Assembly (NCBI GenBank): GCA_944367955.1 | Contig: CALVWU010000003.1 | Span: 1 to 43,091 of the forward strand | Reading direction: 5' to 3' | DNA length: 43,091 bases | Source: an uncultured Clostridia bacterium | Lineage (GTDB): Bacteria > Bacillota > Clostridia > Christensenellales > Borkfalkiaceae | Shown: piece after piece, positions 15,415-23,636 of the stretch | How the letters are laid out: every line of letters starts with the position of its first letter | Position numbering within the stretch: the stretch's first letter is position 1 | The notes under the pieces: generated by a model | What the model saw: the letters and a program-made list of their open reading frames with translations, nothing else | Database searches by the model: none | What the model was told of the DNA's origin: nothing | Made by a program: the position numbers and the translations under genes

Positions 15415-16740
15415 TCAGCTTTCGCCGTGTTTTTTCTTCCATTCCAAAATGCGTTCAAGCACGTCTTTCAGTTCGGCTTCTTCGCCCTTGCCGTCGGGAC
15501 GGTAGTAGCGTTTTCCCAAAAGGTTGTCGGGCAGGCACTGCATGGCGGTAAGTTTTTCGGCCGTGTCGTGCGCATACTGATAGCCTTTGCCGTAGCCAAG
15601 CTCTTTCATTAGTTTTGTGGGGGCGTTGCGTATAACTTCGGGCACGGGTTCGTCCAGCATGGTAAGCGCGTCCTTTTTCGCGCTTTCGTATGCCGTGTAC
15701 AGGGCGTTCGATTTGGGCGCGAGCGACATGTAAACCACGGCTTCGGTAAGATGCACGCTGCATTCGGGCATGCCGATAAGTCTGCATGCCTCAAAAACGT
15801 TTACGGCAATTTCAAGCGCGCGCGGGTCGGCCAGGCCTATGTCCTCGCTTGCAAACCGCGTAACCCTGCGCGCAACGTAAACGGGGTCTTCGCCCGCTTC
15901 AAGCATGCGCGCCAGCCAGTACACCGCGGCGTCCGGGTCGGAGTTGCGCATCGATTTGTGCAGGGCCGAAATAAGGTTATAGTGTTCTTCGCCCTTCTTG
16001 TCGTATAAAAGCGACTTTTTCGAAGTGCACTGCTCCAATGTGTCGGCAGTCACTTTAATGCCGTCCGGCCCGCTCTCGCCGTTCAGTGTGGCCATTTCAA
16101 GGGTGGAGAGCGCGCTGCGCGCGTCGCCGTTCGAAAATACGGCGATGGCTTCGATAAGTTCGTCCGAAATTTCTATCTTCTGTCCGCCGAAACCGCGCTC
16201 GTCGTTCAACGCCCGCTTTAAAAGTTCGGTTACGTCCTGCGTTTCCAAGGCTTTAAGCACAAACACTTTGCAGCGCGAAAGCAGCGCGCCGTTCACTTCA
16301 AACGAAGGGTTTTCGGTGGTGGCACCAATAAGAATGATGCTGCCGCGTTCGACATACGGCAAAAAGGCGTCCTGCTGCGCCTTGTTAAAACGGTGGATCT
16401 CGTCCACAAACAGTATGGTCTTTCCGCCGTATCTGCGCGAACTTTCGGCCTGCTCCATCACCTGCTTTATCTCTTTTATGCCGCTTGTAACGGCCGAAAA
16501 ATCAATAAATTTGGCCTGCGTTCTGCGCGCGATTATGCGGGCAAGCGTGGTCTTTCCCACACCGGGCGGGCCCCAAAAGATCATCGAGCCCACCGCGTCG
16601 CTCTCTATGATCTTTCGCAAAATTTTACCTTCTCCCAACAGGTGTTTCTGTCCGCAAAATTCGTTCAGATCTCTCGGTCGCAGTCGCTCGGCAAGCGGCT
16701 GCGACGCCGTGTTTTCAAATACCGTGGGTTGATAGTCCAT
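15415..16740 (-). CDS. rarA: replication-associated recombination protein A (MgsA/RarA AAA+ ATPase)
   Basis: The 441-residue protein is a clamp-loader-like AAA+ ATPase that acts at stalled replication forks. Visible are RPRDLNEFCGQKHLLG (about 20-35), Walker A GPPGVGKTT (about 54-62), Walker B ILFVDEIHRFNKAQQD, sensor 1 IGATTENPSFEVN and arginine finger LLSRC. The C-terminal RarA domain has RNSDPDAAVYWLARMLEAGEDP and ALYTAYESAKKDA. The start at 16740 (MDYQPTVFENTA) has the ribosome site GGGGGA. An upstream frame to 16818 runs into the asparaginase gene. It lies 37 bp after that gene and is probably cotranscribed with it. Confidence 0.97.
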   Translation of the reverse strand: MDYQPTVFENTASQPLAERLRPRDLNEFCGQKHLLGEGKILRKIIESDAVGSMIFWGPPGVGKTTLARIIARRTQAKFIDFSAVTSGIKEIKQVMEQAESSRRYGGKTILFVDEIHRFNKAQQDAFLPYVERGSIILIGATTENPSFEVNGALLSRCKVFVLKALETQDVTELLKRALNDERGFGGQKIEISDELIEAIAVFSNGDARSALSTLEMATLNGESGPDGIKVTADTLEQCTSKKSLLYDKKGEEHYNLISALHKSMRNSDPDAAVYWLARMLEAGEDPVYVARRVTRFASEDIGLADPRALEIAVNVFEACRLIGMPECSVHLTEAVVYMSLAPKSNALYTAYESAKKDALTMLDEPVPEVIRNAPTKLMKELGYGKGYQYAHDTAEKLTAMQCLPDNLLGKRYYRPDGKGEEAELKDVLERILEWKKKHGES

Positions 16741-16777
16741 ACAATTCCCCCAATAATATATGCCGTTCAACAGTTCT

Positions 16778-17800
16778 TTACGATGTGTAAAGCTTTTCAA
16801 AAAATATGTTGCGGTCAAGATACGCGCCTGCGCCCAGGCCCGCGCCGAGGGCGCACATAACCTTGGTGAGCGCGTTTTCCATGCACTCGTCGTGCGCGCT
16901 TATAACGTTGGGCGGCATGTCGGCCACGCTCGCGTATATCGAAGCTCTGCTGTTTACGGGCGAAATAACCACTTCAACTCCCTTCTTTTCGCAGTATGCC
17001 GCAAATTTTTTAAAGTTCAGGTTGTTGCCCTCCATGCACACGGTGCCGCTGTGATAGGTTTCAAGCACAACGGCTCTCGGCGCGCGCCTGTCGAAATCAT
17101 ACAGCGAAAAATTTAAAAGCGAGCGCGCGGTTATAAACATAACGTCGCGGCATATTGCGGGGGCAACCGCGCTTTGTCCGCCGTAAAACAGCTGCTCTTG
17201 CGTGGGCTGAGAAGGGTGGGTGCTGAATATTATTTCGCCCCGCTGTACGCGCGCAAGAGAGGCCCCCAGCACGCTGTGATAATAGCCTGTAAGCTGGTCG
17301 CAGAACGTAAGTCTGCTTGCAAGGTGAATCTGCGCTGGCGCGTCGCCGTTTGCAAACGAAACGAATACGCCCTTGGCGTTGCCCCGCTCTATAAAATCCA
17401 CCGCGGCGATAAAATTTTTAAGTCCGTTCTGACGCGGGTCGCTTAAAGGATACAGCGAAGAAACCAGCACGACGGGCAGACCCATGTCGCACAGTGTCAT
17501 GCCGAAGTAATGCGCGTTTATGCACAGCGAATCGGTGCCGTTGGTAACGACTATGCCGTCGTAATCATCGGCGTTTGTGGCTTTTATTGCGGCATATATG
17601 GCGTCCAATTGCTCCTCGTGGACGTTTTCGCTGAGCATGCACACGGGTTCTTCGCAGTCAAACGTTATGTCGTTGCCGCGCTCGGCGGCATATAGTTGTA
17701 GCAAAAGCCTTTTGGCTCCGCCGTAAAGGTCTATCTTTCCGTCTTTGGCCGCGCTGCCGATTGTGCCGCCCGTAAAAATTATTTTTATTCTCTTTTTCAT
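16778..17800 (-). CDS. asparaginase family protein, type I-like
   Basis: The 340-residue protein has the first catalytic threonine motif IFTGGTIGS (about residues 8-16) and the second motif VTNGTDSL (about 84-91), which keeps Thr-Asp but has Asn for the common His before Gly. SLYPLSDPRQNGLKNF also fits the family. These enzymes hydrolyse L-asparagine to aspartate and ammonia. There is no signal peptide, so it is cytoplasmic. I cannot confirm the catalytic lysine by eye, so asparaginase activity is likely rather than certain. Upstream of the ATG lies the repeat array, and no clear promoter was found. Confidence 0.88.
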   Translation of the reverse strand: MKKRIKIIFTGGTIGSAAKDGKIDLYGGAKRLLLQLYAAERGNDITFDCEEPVCMLSENVHEEQLDAIYAAIKATNADDYDGIVVTNGTDSLCINAHYFGMTLCDMGLPVVLVSSLYPLSDPRQNGLKNFIAAVDFIERGNAKGVFVSFANGDAPAQIHLASRLTFCDQLTGYYHSVLGASLARVQRGEIIFSTHPSQPTQEQLFYGGQSAVAPAICRDVMFITARSLLNFSLYDFDRRAPRAVVLETYHSGTVCMEGNNLNFKKFAAYCEKKGVEVVISPVNSRASIYASVADMPPNVISAHDECMENALTKVMCALGAGLGAGAYLDRNIFFEKLYTS

Positions 17801-17843
17801 ATGTCAGGCCCCGATATAAAGTGTTTCGTCTTAAAAATTTTTT

Positions 17844-18090
17844 GCCGGCGACACGCCGCCGACACGCCGGCCGCGGAATAAAGTTGTGCAATGCGATAAT
17901 GCATTTTCGCGGAACACGGCAGCGGCGACACGCCGTCCGCGGAATAAAGCTGTGCAATGCGATAATGCGTTTTCGCGGAACACGGCAGCGGCGACACGCC
18001 GCCGACACGCCGCCGACACGCCGGCCGCGGAATAAAGTTGTGCAATGCGATAATGCGTTTTCGCGGAACACGGCAGCGGCGACACGCCGC
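17844..18090. repeat. array of three 66-bp stem-loop repeats with 11-bp subrepeats
   Basis: Units start with CCGCGGAATAAAG at 17871, 17937 and 18025. Each reads a CCGCGGAA ... TTTTCGCGGAA hairpin and then GGCAGCGGCGACACGCCG, which can fold as CGGCG-ACA-CGCCG. The second unit is 22 bp longer through two extra copies of the 11-mer GCCGACACGCC, and similar subrepeats precede unit 1. The units differ at only a few bases. Diverged relatives occur at 35331-36445. The array ends 6 bp from the yitT stop codon. Confidence 0.9.
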
Positions 18091-18096
18091 GATATT

Positions 18097-19020
18097 TTAT
18101 ATCTCGTCTTTGTCCGGAGGGATATATCCCTCGCCGTATATCTCCTTTGCCGAAGAAACTATCATAAACGCCTTGGTGTCCTCTTCGCGCACGATGTCGC
18201 GCAGACGGGGGTATATCACGGGTTTAACGACGCACAGCAACATCTTTTTATCATCGCCCGTATACGCGCCTTTCGCGTCTACAAACGTCGCGCCGGCGTC
18301 CAGCTCCGAAAGTATCCTCGCGCTTATTCTCTGCGCCGAATCGTCCTCGGCGATTATAAACACCATCTTCGCCGAGTTTCCACCGTACAGCACCCAGTCG
18401 AACACAAGGGTGAACACAACGACAGAAAGCACGGTGTAAAACAGAACCTCCAAGGTATCCTGTTTGTATGCGAATACCGAGCAGGCGACTATTATGATGT
18501 CCGTGGTCATCGTAATATAGCCCGTGCTTATGTGGCGGAATTTCTTTTTTAAAATTTTAACGGGTATATCCGTTCCGCCTGAGGAGGAGCCGCAGCGGAA
18601 TATAAGCCCCATGCCGCAGCCGAATATCGCGCCGCCCGTTACGCCGTTTATTAGTTTGTTTTGCGTAAATGGAATGGTAATATTGTATTCGGCGGGCAGC
18701 CAGTCCAAAAATATTATGTCGGCCGCCCACATCAGCACCGAGGACAGGGCTATAACATACAGCGTAGAAAGAAAAAATTCCCTTCCGAACACCTTCCAGC
18801 CGCATATAAGCAGGGGCACGTTGATAATAAAGGTTATGATGCCCGTGGAAAATCCCGTCACCTGATTGATTATCAGCGCGATGCCGGTGGCACCGCCGCC
18901 GGCAAGTCCTCCCGCCTGCAAAAACAGCACCACGCCCACGGGGTAGAGCGCGCAGCCGAGCGTTATAAGCGCGTATTTAATTAAAAATTGTTTTATCTTC
19001 TTTTTTTTCGTTTCGTCCAT
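18097..19020 (-). CDS. YitT family membrane protein (DUF161 plus DUF2179)
   Basis: The 307-residue protein has about five or six N-terminal membrane segments (ITLGCALYPVGVVLFLQA, IITFIINVPLLICGW, STLYVIALSSVLMWAA and others). It has the YitT signature GGLAGGGATGIALII near residue 40 and CGSSSGGTDI near 165, followed by a soluble DUF2179 domain (VFIIAEDDSAQRISARILSELDAGAT). The role of the family is unknown; it has been treated as a membrane transporter-like group. No Shine-Dalgarno is present. A TTGACT-17-TAAAAT promoter ends 8 bases before the ATG, predicting a two-base leader. Confidence 0.92.
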   Translation of the reverse strand: MDETKKKKIKQFLIKYALITLGCALYPVGVVLFLQAGGLAGGGATGIALIINQVTGFSTGIITFIINVPLLICGWKVFGREFFLSTLYVIALSSVLMWAADIIFLDWLPAEYNITIPFTQNKLINGVTGGAIFGCGMGLIFRCGSSSGGTDIPVKILKKKFRHISTGYITMTTDIIIVACSVFAYKQDTLEVLFYTVLSVVVFTLVFDWVLYGGNSAKMVFIIAEDDSAQRISARILSELDAGATFVDAKGAYTGDDKKMLLCVVKPVIYPRLRDIVREEDTKAFMIVSSAKEIYGEGYIPPDKDEI

Positions 19021-19028
19021 ACATAAAT

Positions 19029-19057
19029 ATTTTATACTTTTTTCGGCGTTTAGTCAA
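19029..19057 (-). promoter_or_regulatory. sigma-A promoter of yitT, nearly leaderless
   Basis: On the minus strand TTGACT (19057-19052), 17 bp, TAAAAT (19034-19029). The expected start is about 19022, two bases before the ATG at 19020. Confidence 0.75.
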
Positions 19058-19170
19058 CATATATTTTGCTCCGCGCGCCCTGTGCGGCGGGTTTGCGAAA
19101 GAAAGCGGCGTTAATTGAAGGCCGCCCGCCCTCGTTTGGTTAAAATTATGCGAAATTCTTAAATAAAGCA

Positions 19171-19199
19171 TTGCAAAGCTGCGGCAGATATGTTATAAT
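19171..19199 (+). promoter_or_regulatory. sigma-A promoter of the pyrH operon
   Basis: TTGCAA (19171-19176), 17 bp, TATAAT (19194-19199). This promoter restarts the operon normally continued from rpsB-tsf. Confidence 0.88.
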
Positions 19200-19251
19200 C
19201 AAAACGATAAACGCGGCCGGCGCGCTGCGGCGGCCCGATAAGGAGGATACA

Positions 19252-19962
19252 ATGCAGCCCAAATATAAGAGAGTGCTTTTAAAACTTTCAGGCGAAGCCC
19301 TTGCCGGGCCGGCGGGCCACGGCATAGACGAAGAAGTCATCTCATACGTCGTCGATCAGATAGCGGCGATACATAAAATGGGCGTGGAAATAGCCCTTGT
19401 AATAGGCGGCGGCAACTTCTGGCGGGGTCGCCAGGGCAAAAATATGGAAAGAACCACGGCCGACCACATGGGCATGCTTGCCACGGTTATGAATTCGCTT
19501 GCCATGATGGACGCTTTGGAACAGCGCGGCATACCCACCCGCGTACAGACGGCCCTTATAATGACGTCGGTGGCCGAACCGTATATTCTGCGAAAGGCCC
19601 TGCACCACTTCGAAAAGGGCAGGGTCGTAATAATGGCCTGCGGTACGGGCAATCCCTATTGTTCCACCGATACCGCCGCCGCGCAGCGCGCCTGCGAAAT
19701 ACAGGCCGACGTGCTTATGATGGCAAAAAACATCGACGCCATATACGACAGCGATCCCCGCACGAATCCCGCGGCCAAAAAGTATGACCACATCAACTAT
19801 ATGGACATAATAAAAAACGGCATAAAGGCGATGGATACCACGGCTGCAACCATGTGCATGGAAAACAACATCCCCGCAATAGCCTTCGGCCTGGACGAAA
19901 AAAATTCCATCGTCCGCGCGGTCTGCGGCGAAAAGCTGGGCACTATAATAGATAATAACTGA
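19252..19962 (+). CDS. pyrH: UMP kinase
   Basis: The 236-residue enzyme phosphorylates UMP to UDP with ATP. It belongs to the bacterial amino-acid-kinase fold type: LLKLSGEALAG at the start, IGGGNFWRG near 56, DHMGMLATVMNSLAM near 76, GTGNPYCSTDTAAA near 138 and KNIDAIYDSDP near 165. The start at 19252 has a strong AAGGAGGAT site; a frame to 19171 would include the promoter. It is the first gene of pyrH-frr-uppS-cdsA-dxr-rseP, coupling pyrimidine supply with ribosome recycling and envelope synthesis. Confidence 0.98.
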   Translation: MQPKYKRVLLKLSGEALAGPAGHGIDEEVISYVVDQIAAIHKMGVEIALVIGGGNFWRGRQGKNMERTTADHMGMLATVMNSLAMMDALEQRGIPTRVQTALIMTSVAEPYILRKALHHFEKGRVVIMACGTGNPYCSTDTAAAQRACEIQADVLMMAKNIDAIYDSDPRTNPAAKKYDHINYMDIIKNGIKAMDTTAATMCMENNIPAIAFGLDEKNSIVRAVCGEKLGTIIDNN

Positions 19963-20043
19963 AAATAATCCGAAAAAACCGCGTCCGCGCAAACAGGCGC
20001 GCCTGCGGGACATATCCATAAATCAATTTTGCGAGGTCATAAA

Positions 20044-20616
20044 ATGTTAGACGAAACTCTTGTCGAAGAAATCATCTTAACTCTCGACGATAAACTCACC
20101 AAAACCATCTCCGTGCTCGAAGAGGACTTTGCCTCCATCCGCGCGGGCAGGGCCAATCCGCACATTCTCGACAAAGTAATGGTGGACTATTACGGCGCGA
20201 TGACGCCCGTTTCGCAGATGGCGAACATATCGGTGCAGGAGGGCAGGTGCCTTGTTATTTCGCCCTGGGACGTATCGGCGTTGAAGGGCATCGAAAAAGC
20301 TATACAGGTTTCAAGCATAGGCATAACCCCCACAAACGACGGCAAGGTGATACGCCTGGTGTTCCCCGAACTCACCGAAGAACGCCGCAAAGACCTTGTA
20401 AAGCAGATTCGCCGTATGGGTGAGGACGCAAAGGTGGCCGAGCGCAACATCCGCCGCGACGCCATGGATCAGCTTAAAAAATTAAAGAACGACAAGGCTC
20501 TTTCCGAAGACGAGTTTGCCTCTTACGAAAAGGACGTCGAAAAACAGGTATCCGAAGCCGTTGCAAAGATAGAGTCGGTCGTTGCGGCAAAGGAAAAGGA
20601 GATCCTCACCGTATAA
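20044..20616 (+). CDS. frr: ribosome recycling factor
   Basis: The 190-residue protein splits post-termination ribosomes with EF-G. The three-helix bundle motifs are visible: DFASIRAGRANPHILDKVMVDYYG (about 27-50), LVISPWDVSALKGIEKAI and RLVFPELTEERRKDLVK, then IRRDAMDQLKKLK. The start at 20044 follows GAGGTC at a good distance; an upstream TTG would overlap that site. It lies 81 bp after pyrH. Confidence 0.98.
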   Translation: MLDETLVEEIILTLDDKLTKTISVLEEDFASIRAGRANPHILDKVMVDYYGAMTPVSQMANISVQEGRCLVISPWDVSALKGIEKAIQVSSIGITPTNDGKVIRLVFPELTEERRKDLVKQIRRMGEDAKVAERNIRRDAMDQLKKLKNDKALSEDEFASYEKDVEKQVSEAVAKIESVVAAKEKEILTV

Positions 20617-20637
20617 CGGTGCCGCGGATCGGGGCGC

Positions 20638-21354
20638 ATGCGCTCCGCCGCGCTATTTGCAATGAAAGAAGATAACTTGAATATACCCCGCCACGTCGCC
20701 GTTATAATGGACGGCAACGGCAGGTGGGCCAAAAGGCGTTTTATGCCCCGCACGTTCGGCCACAACGCCGGCATGAACACCATGATAGCCATGGCGCGCA
20801 CGGCAAAAAAGCTGGGTGTGCAGTATCTTACGGTGTACGCGCTGTCAACCGAAAATCTCTCCCGCCCGCAGGAGGAGCTCGAAGGGCTGTATAACCTCTT
20901 TCGCAAGTACTTTACAAAGAACGTAAAGGATCTGTATGCCGAGGGCGCGGCGGTGAGGGTGATAGGCGATATAACCGCGCTGCCCGACGACGTGCAAAGC
21001 CTTATAAACGACGGCGTTGCCAATTCGCCCGCCGACGCGCGCTTCTTTGTGGTGCTGGCCTTGAATTACGGCGCGCGCGCCGAGATAACCCGTGCGGTAA
21101 ACGCGGCAATATCCCGCGGCGAACGGGTGGAAGAGGGGGATATATCCTCGCTTTTGGATACGCGCGGCATGCCCGATCCCGATCTGATCATAAGAACGGG
21201 CGGCGAGCTGAGGCTTTCAAACTTTTTGCTGTGGCAGGCGGCGTATTCCGAATTTTATTTCACCGACGTGCTCTTCCCCGATTTCAACGCAAAAGAGTTC
21301 GAAAAGGCCATAGCCGCCTACTCCAAGCGCAACCGCCGTTTCGGCAAAATTTAA
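20638..21354 (+). CDS. uppS: isoprenyl transferase (undecaprenyl diphosphate synthase)
   Basis: The 238-residue cis-prenyltransferase makes the C55 lipid carrier for cell-wall synthesis. Signatures are VAVIMDGNGRWAKRR (about 22-36) with the catalytic Asp, TVYALSTENLSRP near 70, and DPDLIIRTGGELRLSNFLLWQAAYSEFYF near 180. Two starts are possible: ATG 20638, behind a weak GGATCGGGG, and ATG 20662 (MKEDNLNIPRH), which fits alignments equally well but has no ribosome site. The gene is 21 bp after frr, so coupling is likely. Confidence 0.96.
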   Translation: MRSAALFAMKEDNLNIPRHVAVIMDGNGRWAKRRFMPRTFGHNAGMNTMIAMARTAKKLGVQYLTVYALSTENLSRPQEELEGLYNLFRKYFTKNVKDLYAEGAAVRVIGDITALPDDVQSLINDGVANSPADARFFVVLALNYGARAEITRAVNAAISRGERVEEGDISSLLDTRGMPDPDLIIRTGGELRLSNFLLWQAAYSEFYFTDVLFPDFNAKEFEKAIAAYSKRNRRFGKI

Positions 21355-21427
21355 AGATGCAAAAATACTTCCGCGCGCGGCGCGTTGATCTGCAGGTATG
21401 CGGCGCGCGCGGTTTTTAGGAGCGTTC

Positions 21428-22387
21428 ATGCAGGAACATACCAATCTGCGGCAGCCGGATGCGTCCGGGGCCGAACCGCCAAAGGAGAACATGAGGGCGC
21501 GCACGTTTACGGCAATAGGCTATCTCGCCCTGCTCGCCGCACTCGTCGTGCTTAAAGCGTTTGTGCCGAACGACTACGGGTCGATAGGTTTCGACGCGCT
21601 CTTTTGCGCAATATCCGTTATAGGCGCGTTTGAATTCATGCGCGCTCTCGGCGGCATATCCGCCGCCCAATGGTGGTGCGCCATGGTAACTTGCGCACTC
21701 ACTACGCCGTCGTTCGCCATAGTAAAGATGATAGGCGTGGCGGGCGGCGATCCCAACGCGTGGATGTACGCGCTACTCGTTCTGATGGGCGTGGGCAGCG
21801 TGGGCGCGATGGTAACCGCGGCCATGCTCGTGTTCGATTTTGAAAAGAGCGATCTGCGCAGCACCACGTCCGCGCTATTCTGCATACTCTACTGCGGCGT
21901 ATTGTGCAGCGTTAGTTCCAACATAAACCACATGGGTCACAACTCGCTCGTGGGCATAACGCTGATGTTCTGCACAACCGTTGCTGTGGATACTTTCGCC
22001 CTTGTGTTCGGCAAGCTCTTCGGCAGATTCCTGCCCTTAAAGCTCGCCCCGCACACAAGCCCCAACAAAACGGTGATAGGCGCGTTCGGTGGCATGTTCG
22101 GCGGCGTTCTCGCGGCCATATTCGTGTGGGGCCTCGGATGGCTTGCTCCCCAGTTCAGGCTGGAATATTCGGGTGCGTTGCATCCCCTCGCCGTGCTTGT
22201 GCTGGTTTCGCTGCCCACATCCATATTCGCCCAGCTCGGTGATCTGTTCGAAAGCGCGATAAAGCGCGGCTGCGGCATAAAGGACATGGGCAAACTTCTG
22301 CCCGGCCACGGCGGAGTGCTCGACAGGTTCGATTCCATGCTCTTCGCGTCGGTGGCGGTCGTCATTTGCTTTATGATGATACATTGA
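21428..22387 (+). CDS. cdsA: phosphatidate cytidylyltransferase
   Basis: The 319-residue integral membrane enzyme makes CDP-diacylglycerol from phosphatidate and CTP. It has about eight membrane segments and the C-terminal CDS signature: SAIKRGCGIKDMGKLLPGHG, continuing into GVLDRFD (about residues 275-303). The N-terminal 20 residues are hydrophilic and variable. The start at 21428 has AGGAG 5 bases upstream; the frame could extend to 21398 without a site. It is followed by a strong hairpin without a T run before dxr. Confidence 0.95.
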   Translation: MQEHTNLRQPDASGAEPPKENMRARTFTAIGYLALLAALVVLKAFVPNDYGSIGFDALFCAISVIGAFEFMRALGGISAAQWWCAMVTCALTTPSFAIVKMIGVAGGDPNAWMYALLVLMGVGSVGAMVTAAMLVFDFEKSDLRSTTSALFCILYCGVLCSVSSNINHMGHNSLVGITLMFCTTVAVDTFALVFGKLFGRFLPLKLAPHTSPNKTVIGAFGGMFGGVLAAIFVWGLGWLAPQFRLEYSGALHPLAVLVLVSLPTSIFAQLGDLFESAIKRGCGIKDMGKLLPGHGGVLDRFDSMLFASVAVVICFMMIH

Positions 22388-22397
22388 TATTACGCTG

Positions 22398-22437
22398 TTG
22401 CGGCCCCGCGCGCCCGAAAGGACGCGCGGGGCCGCAA
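22398..22437 (+). other. strong 15-bp hairpin between cdsA and dxr without a U-tract
   Basis: TTGCGGCCCCGCGCG (22398-22412) pairs perfectly with CGCGCGGGGCCGCAA (22423-22437). The plus strand continues with A rather than T, so it is not a normal terminator. It may be an mRNA processing or stability barrier inside the operon. Confidence 0.7.
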
Positions 22438-22499
22438 AAAATTGTCCGCCGCATTCGGGCGGGCAGTCATTAAATTATTTTTTTACGGGTATAATAATT

Positions 22500-23636
22500 A
22501 TGAAAAACATCGCTCTCATCGGCAGCACGGGTTCGATAGGCGTTCAAACCCTGTCGGTGGTGCGCCGCAATCCCGACATGTTTAAAGTTTGTTGTCTGGT
22601 CGCGCACTCCTCGGCTGATAAATTTTCGGAACAGCTAAGGGAGTTTAAACCCGCAACGGCCGCCATGGTAAGCGGCGCGGCGGTCGAGGCGGCTGCGGGC
22701 ACAAAGCTGTTTGCCGGGGAGGAGGGCGCGCTCGCCGCGCTCTGTCAAAGCTCGCCCGACATAGTGGTGGTGGCCTGCGGCGGGTTCGCCGGCCTTAAAT
22801 ATTCGCTTGCCGCCCTAAAAGCGGGTGCAAGGCTGGCCCTCGCCAACAAGGAGACGCTCGTCTGCGGCGGCGACGTGGTAATGCGCACGGGCGGCGAAAT
22901 AGTTCCCGTCGACAGCGAGCATTCGGCGATATGGCAGTGTCTGGCTTTCAACCGCCGCGCCCCGTTTAAAAATCTTATAATAACGGCCAGCGGCGGCCCG
23001 TTCAGGGATAAGAGTTTCGAAGAGCTTGAACGCGTCACGCCCGAACAGGCTCTGGCCCATCCCACCTGGCGCATGGGCGCGAAGATAACGATAGACAGCG
23101 CGACGCTGCTGAACAAGGGATATGAGGTTATCGAGGCCCATCACCTGTACGGTGCCGACTATTCTTCAATTAAAACGGTGATACAGCCGCAGAGCATAAT
23201 CCATTCCATGGTGGAGTTTGCCGACGGCGCGATCCTTGCGCAGATGTCGCATCCCACTATGGAACTGCCCATTCAGCTCGCGCTCACATATCCCGAACGG
23301 TACGACTGCGCGCTTAAACCCCTCGATTTCTCTTCGCCGCTCGACATTCGGTTTTTGCCGCTCGAACGCAAAAAATATCCGATGTACGATCTCGCGCTCT
23401 CGTGCGGCGAGAGCGGGGGCATTCTGCCCGCCGTATTGAACGCGGTGGGGGAGGAGGCCGTGGCTGCTTTTTTAAATAAAAAAATAGGTTTTTGCGATAT
23501 TTACCGCGTCACGCGCGAGGTTGTCGAAGGCACTTCGAACGCAGCGGCTTCAAGCTATGAACAGCTGGCCGAATGCGACGGCATTGCCCGCGCCGCCGCG
23601 CGGAAAATTATTGCCGAGAGGTGCAATGAACTTTAA
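22500..23636 (+). CDS. dxr: 1-deoxy-D-xylulose 5-phosphate reductoisomerase
   Basis: The 378-residue NADPH enzyme catalyses the second step of the MEP isoprenoid pathway. Signatures: NADPH-binding GSTGSIGVQTL (about 7-17), LALANKETLVCGG near 115, VPVDSEHSAIWQ near 138, ITASGGPF near 162, and WRMGAKITIDSATLLNKGYE near 190. The MEP pathway feeds UppS, encoded two genes upstream. The start at 22500 (MKNIALIG) gives the family length. There is no Shine-Dalgarno; TATAAT lies just 4 bases upstream but has no good -35. The 3' end overlaps the rseP start by 11 bases. Confidence 0.97.
   Translation: MKNIALIGSTGSIGVQTLSVVRRNPDMFKVCCLVAHSSADKFSEQLREFKPATAAMVSGAAVEAAAGTKLFAGEEGALAALCQSSPDIVVVACGGFAGLKYSLAALKAGARLALANKETLVCGGDVVMRTGGEIVPVDSEHSAIWQCLAFNRRAPFKNLIITASGGPFRDKSFEELERVTPEQALAHPTWRMGAKITIDSATLLNKGYEVIEAHHLYGADYSSIKTVIQPQSIIHSMVEFADGAILAQMSHPTMELPIQLALTYPERYDCALKPLDFSSPLDIRFLPLERKKYPMYDLALSCGESGGILPAVLNAVGEEAVAAFLNKKIGFCDIYRVTREVVEGTSNAAASSYEQLAECDGIARAAARKIIAERCNEL

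Noticed and set aside
15219..15551. 110-codon plus-strand frame between tsf and rarA
   Set aside because: It crosses the rarA terminator and part of the rarA gene and has no ribosome site.
17844..18090. Possible CRISPR array
   Set aside because: The units are 66-88 bp tandem copies with no unique spacers between them; the whole unit repeats, and no cas genes are nearby.
17658..18552. Several long frames on both strands across the repeat array
   Set aside because: They translate repeat sequence into repeated arginine-rich peptides and overlap the asparaginase and yitT genes.
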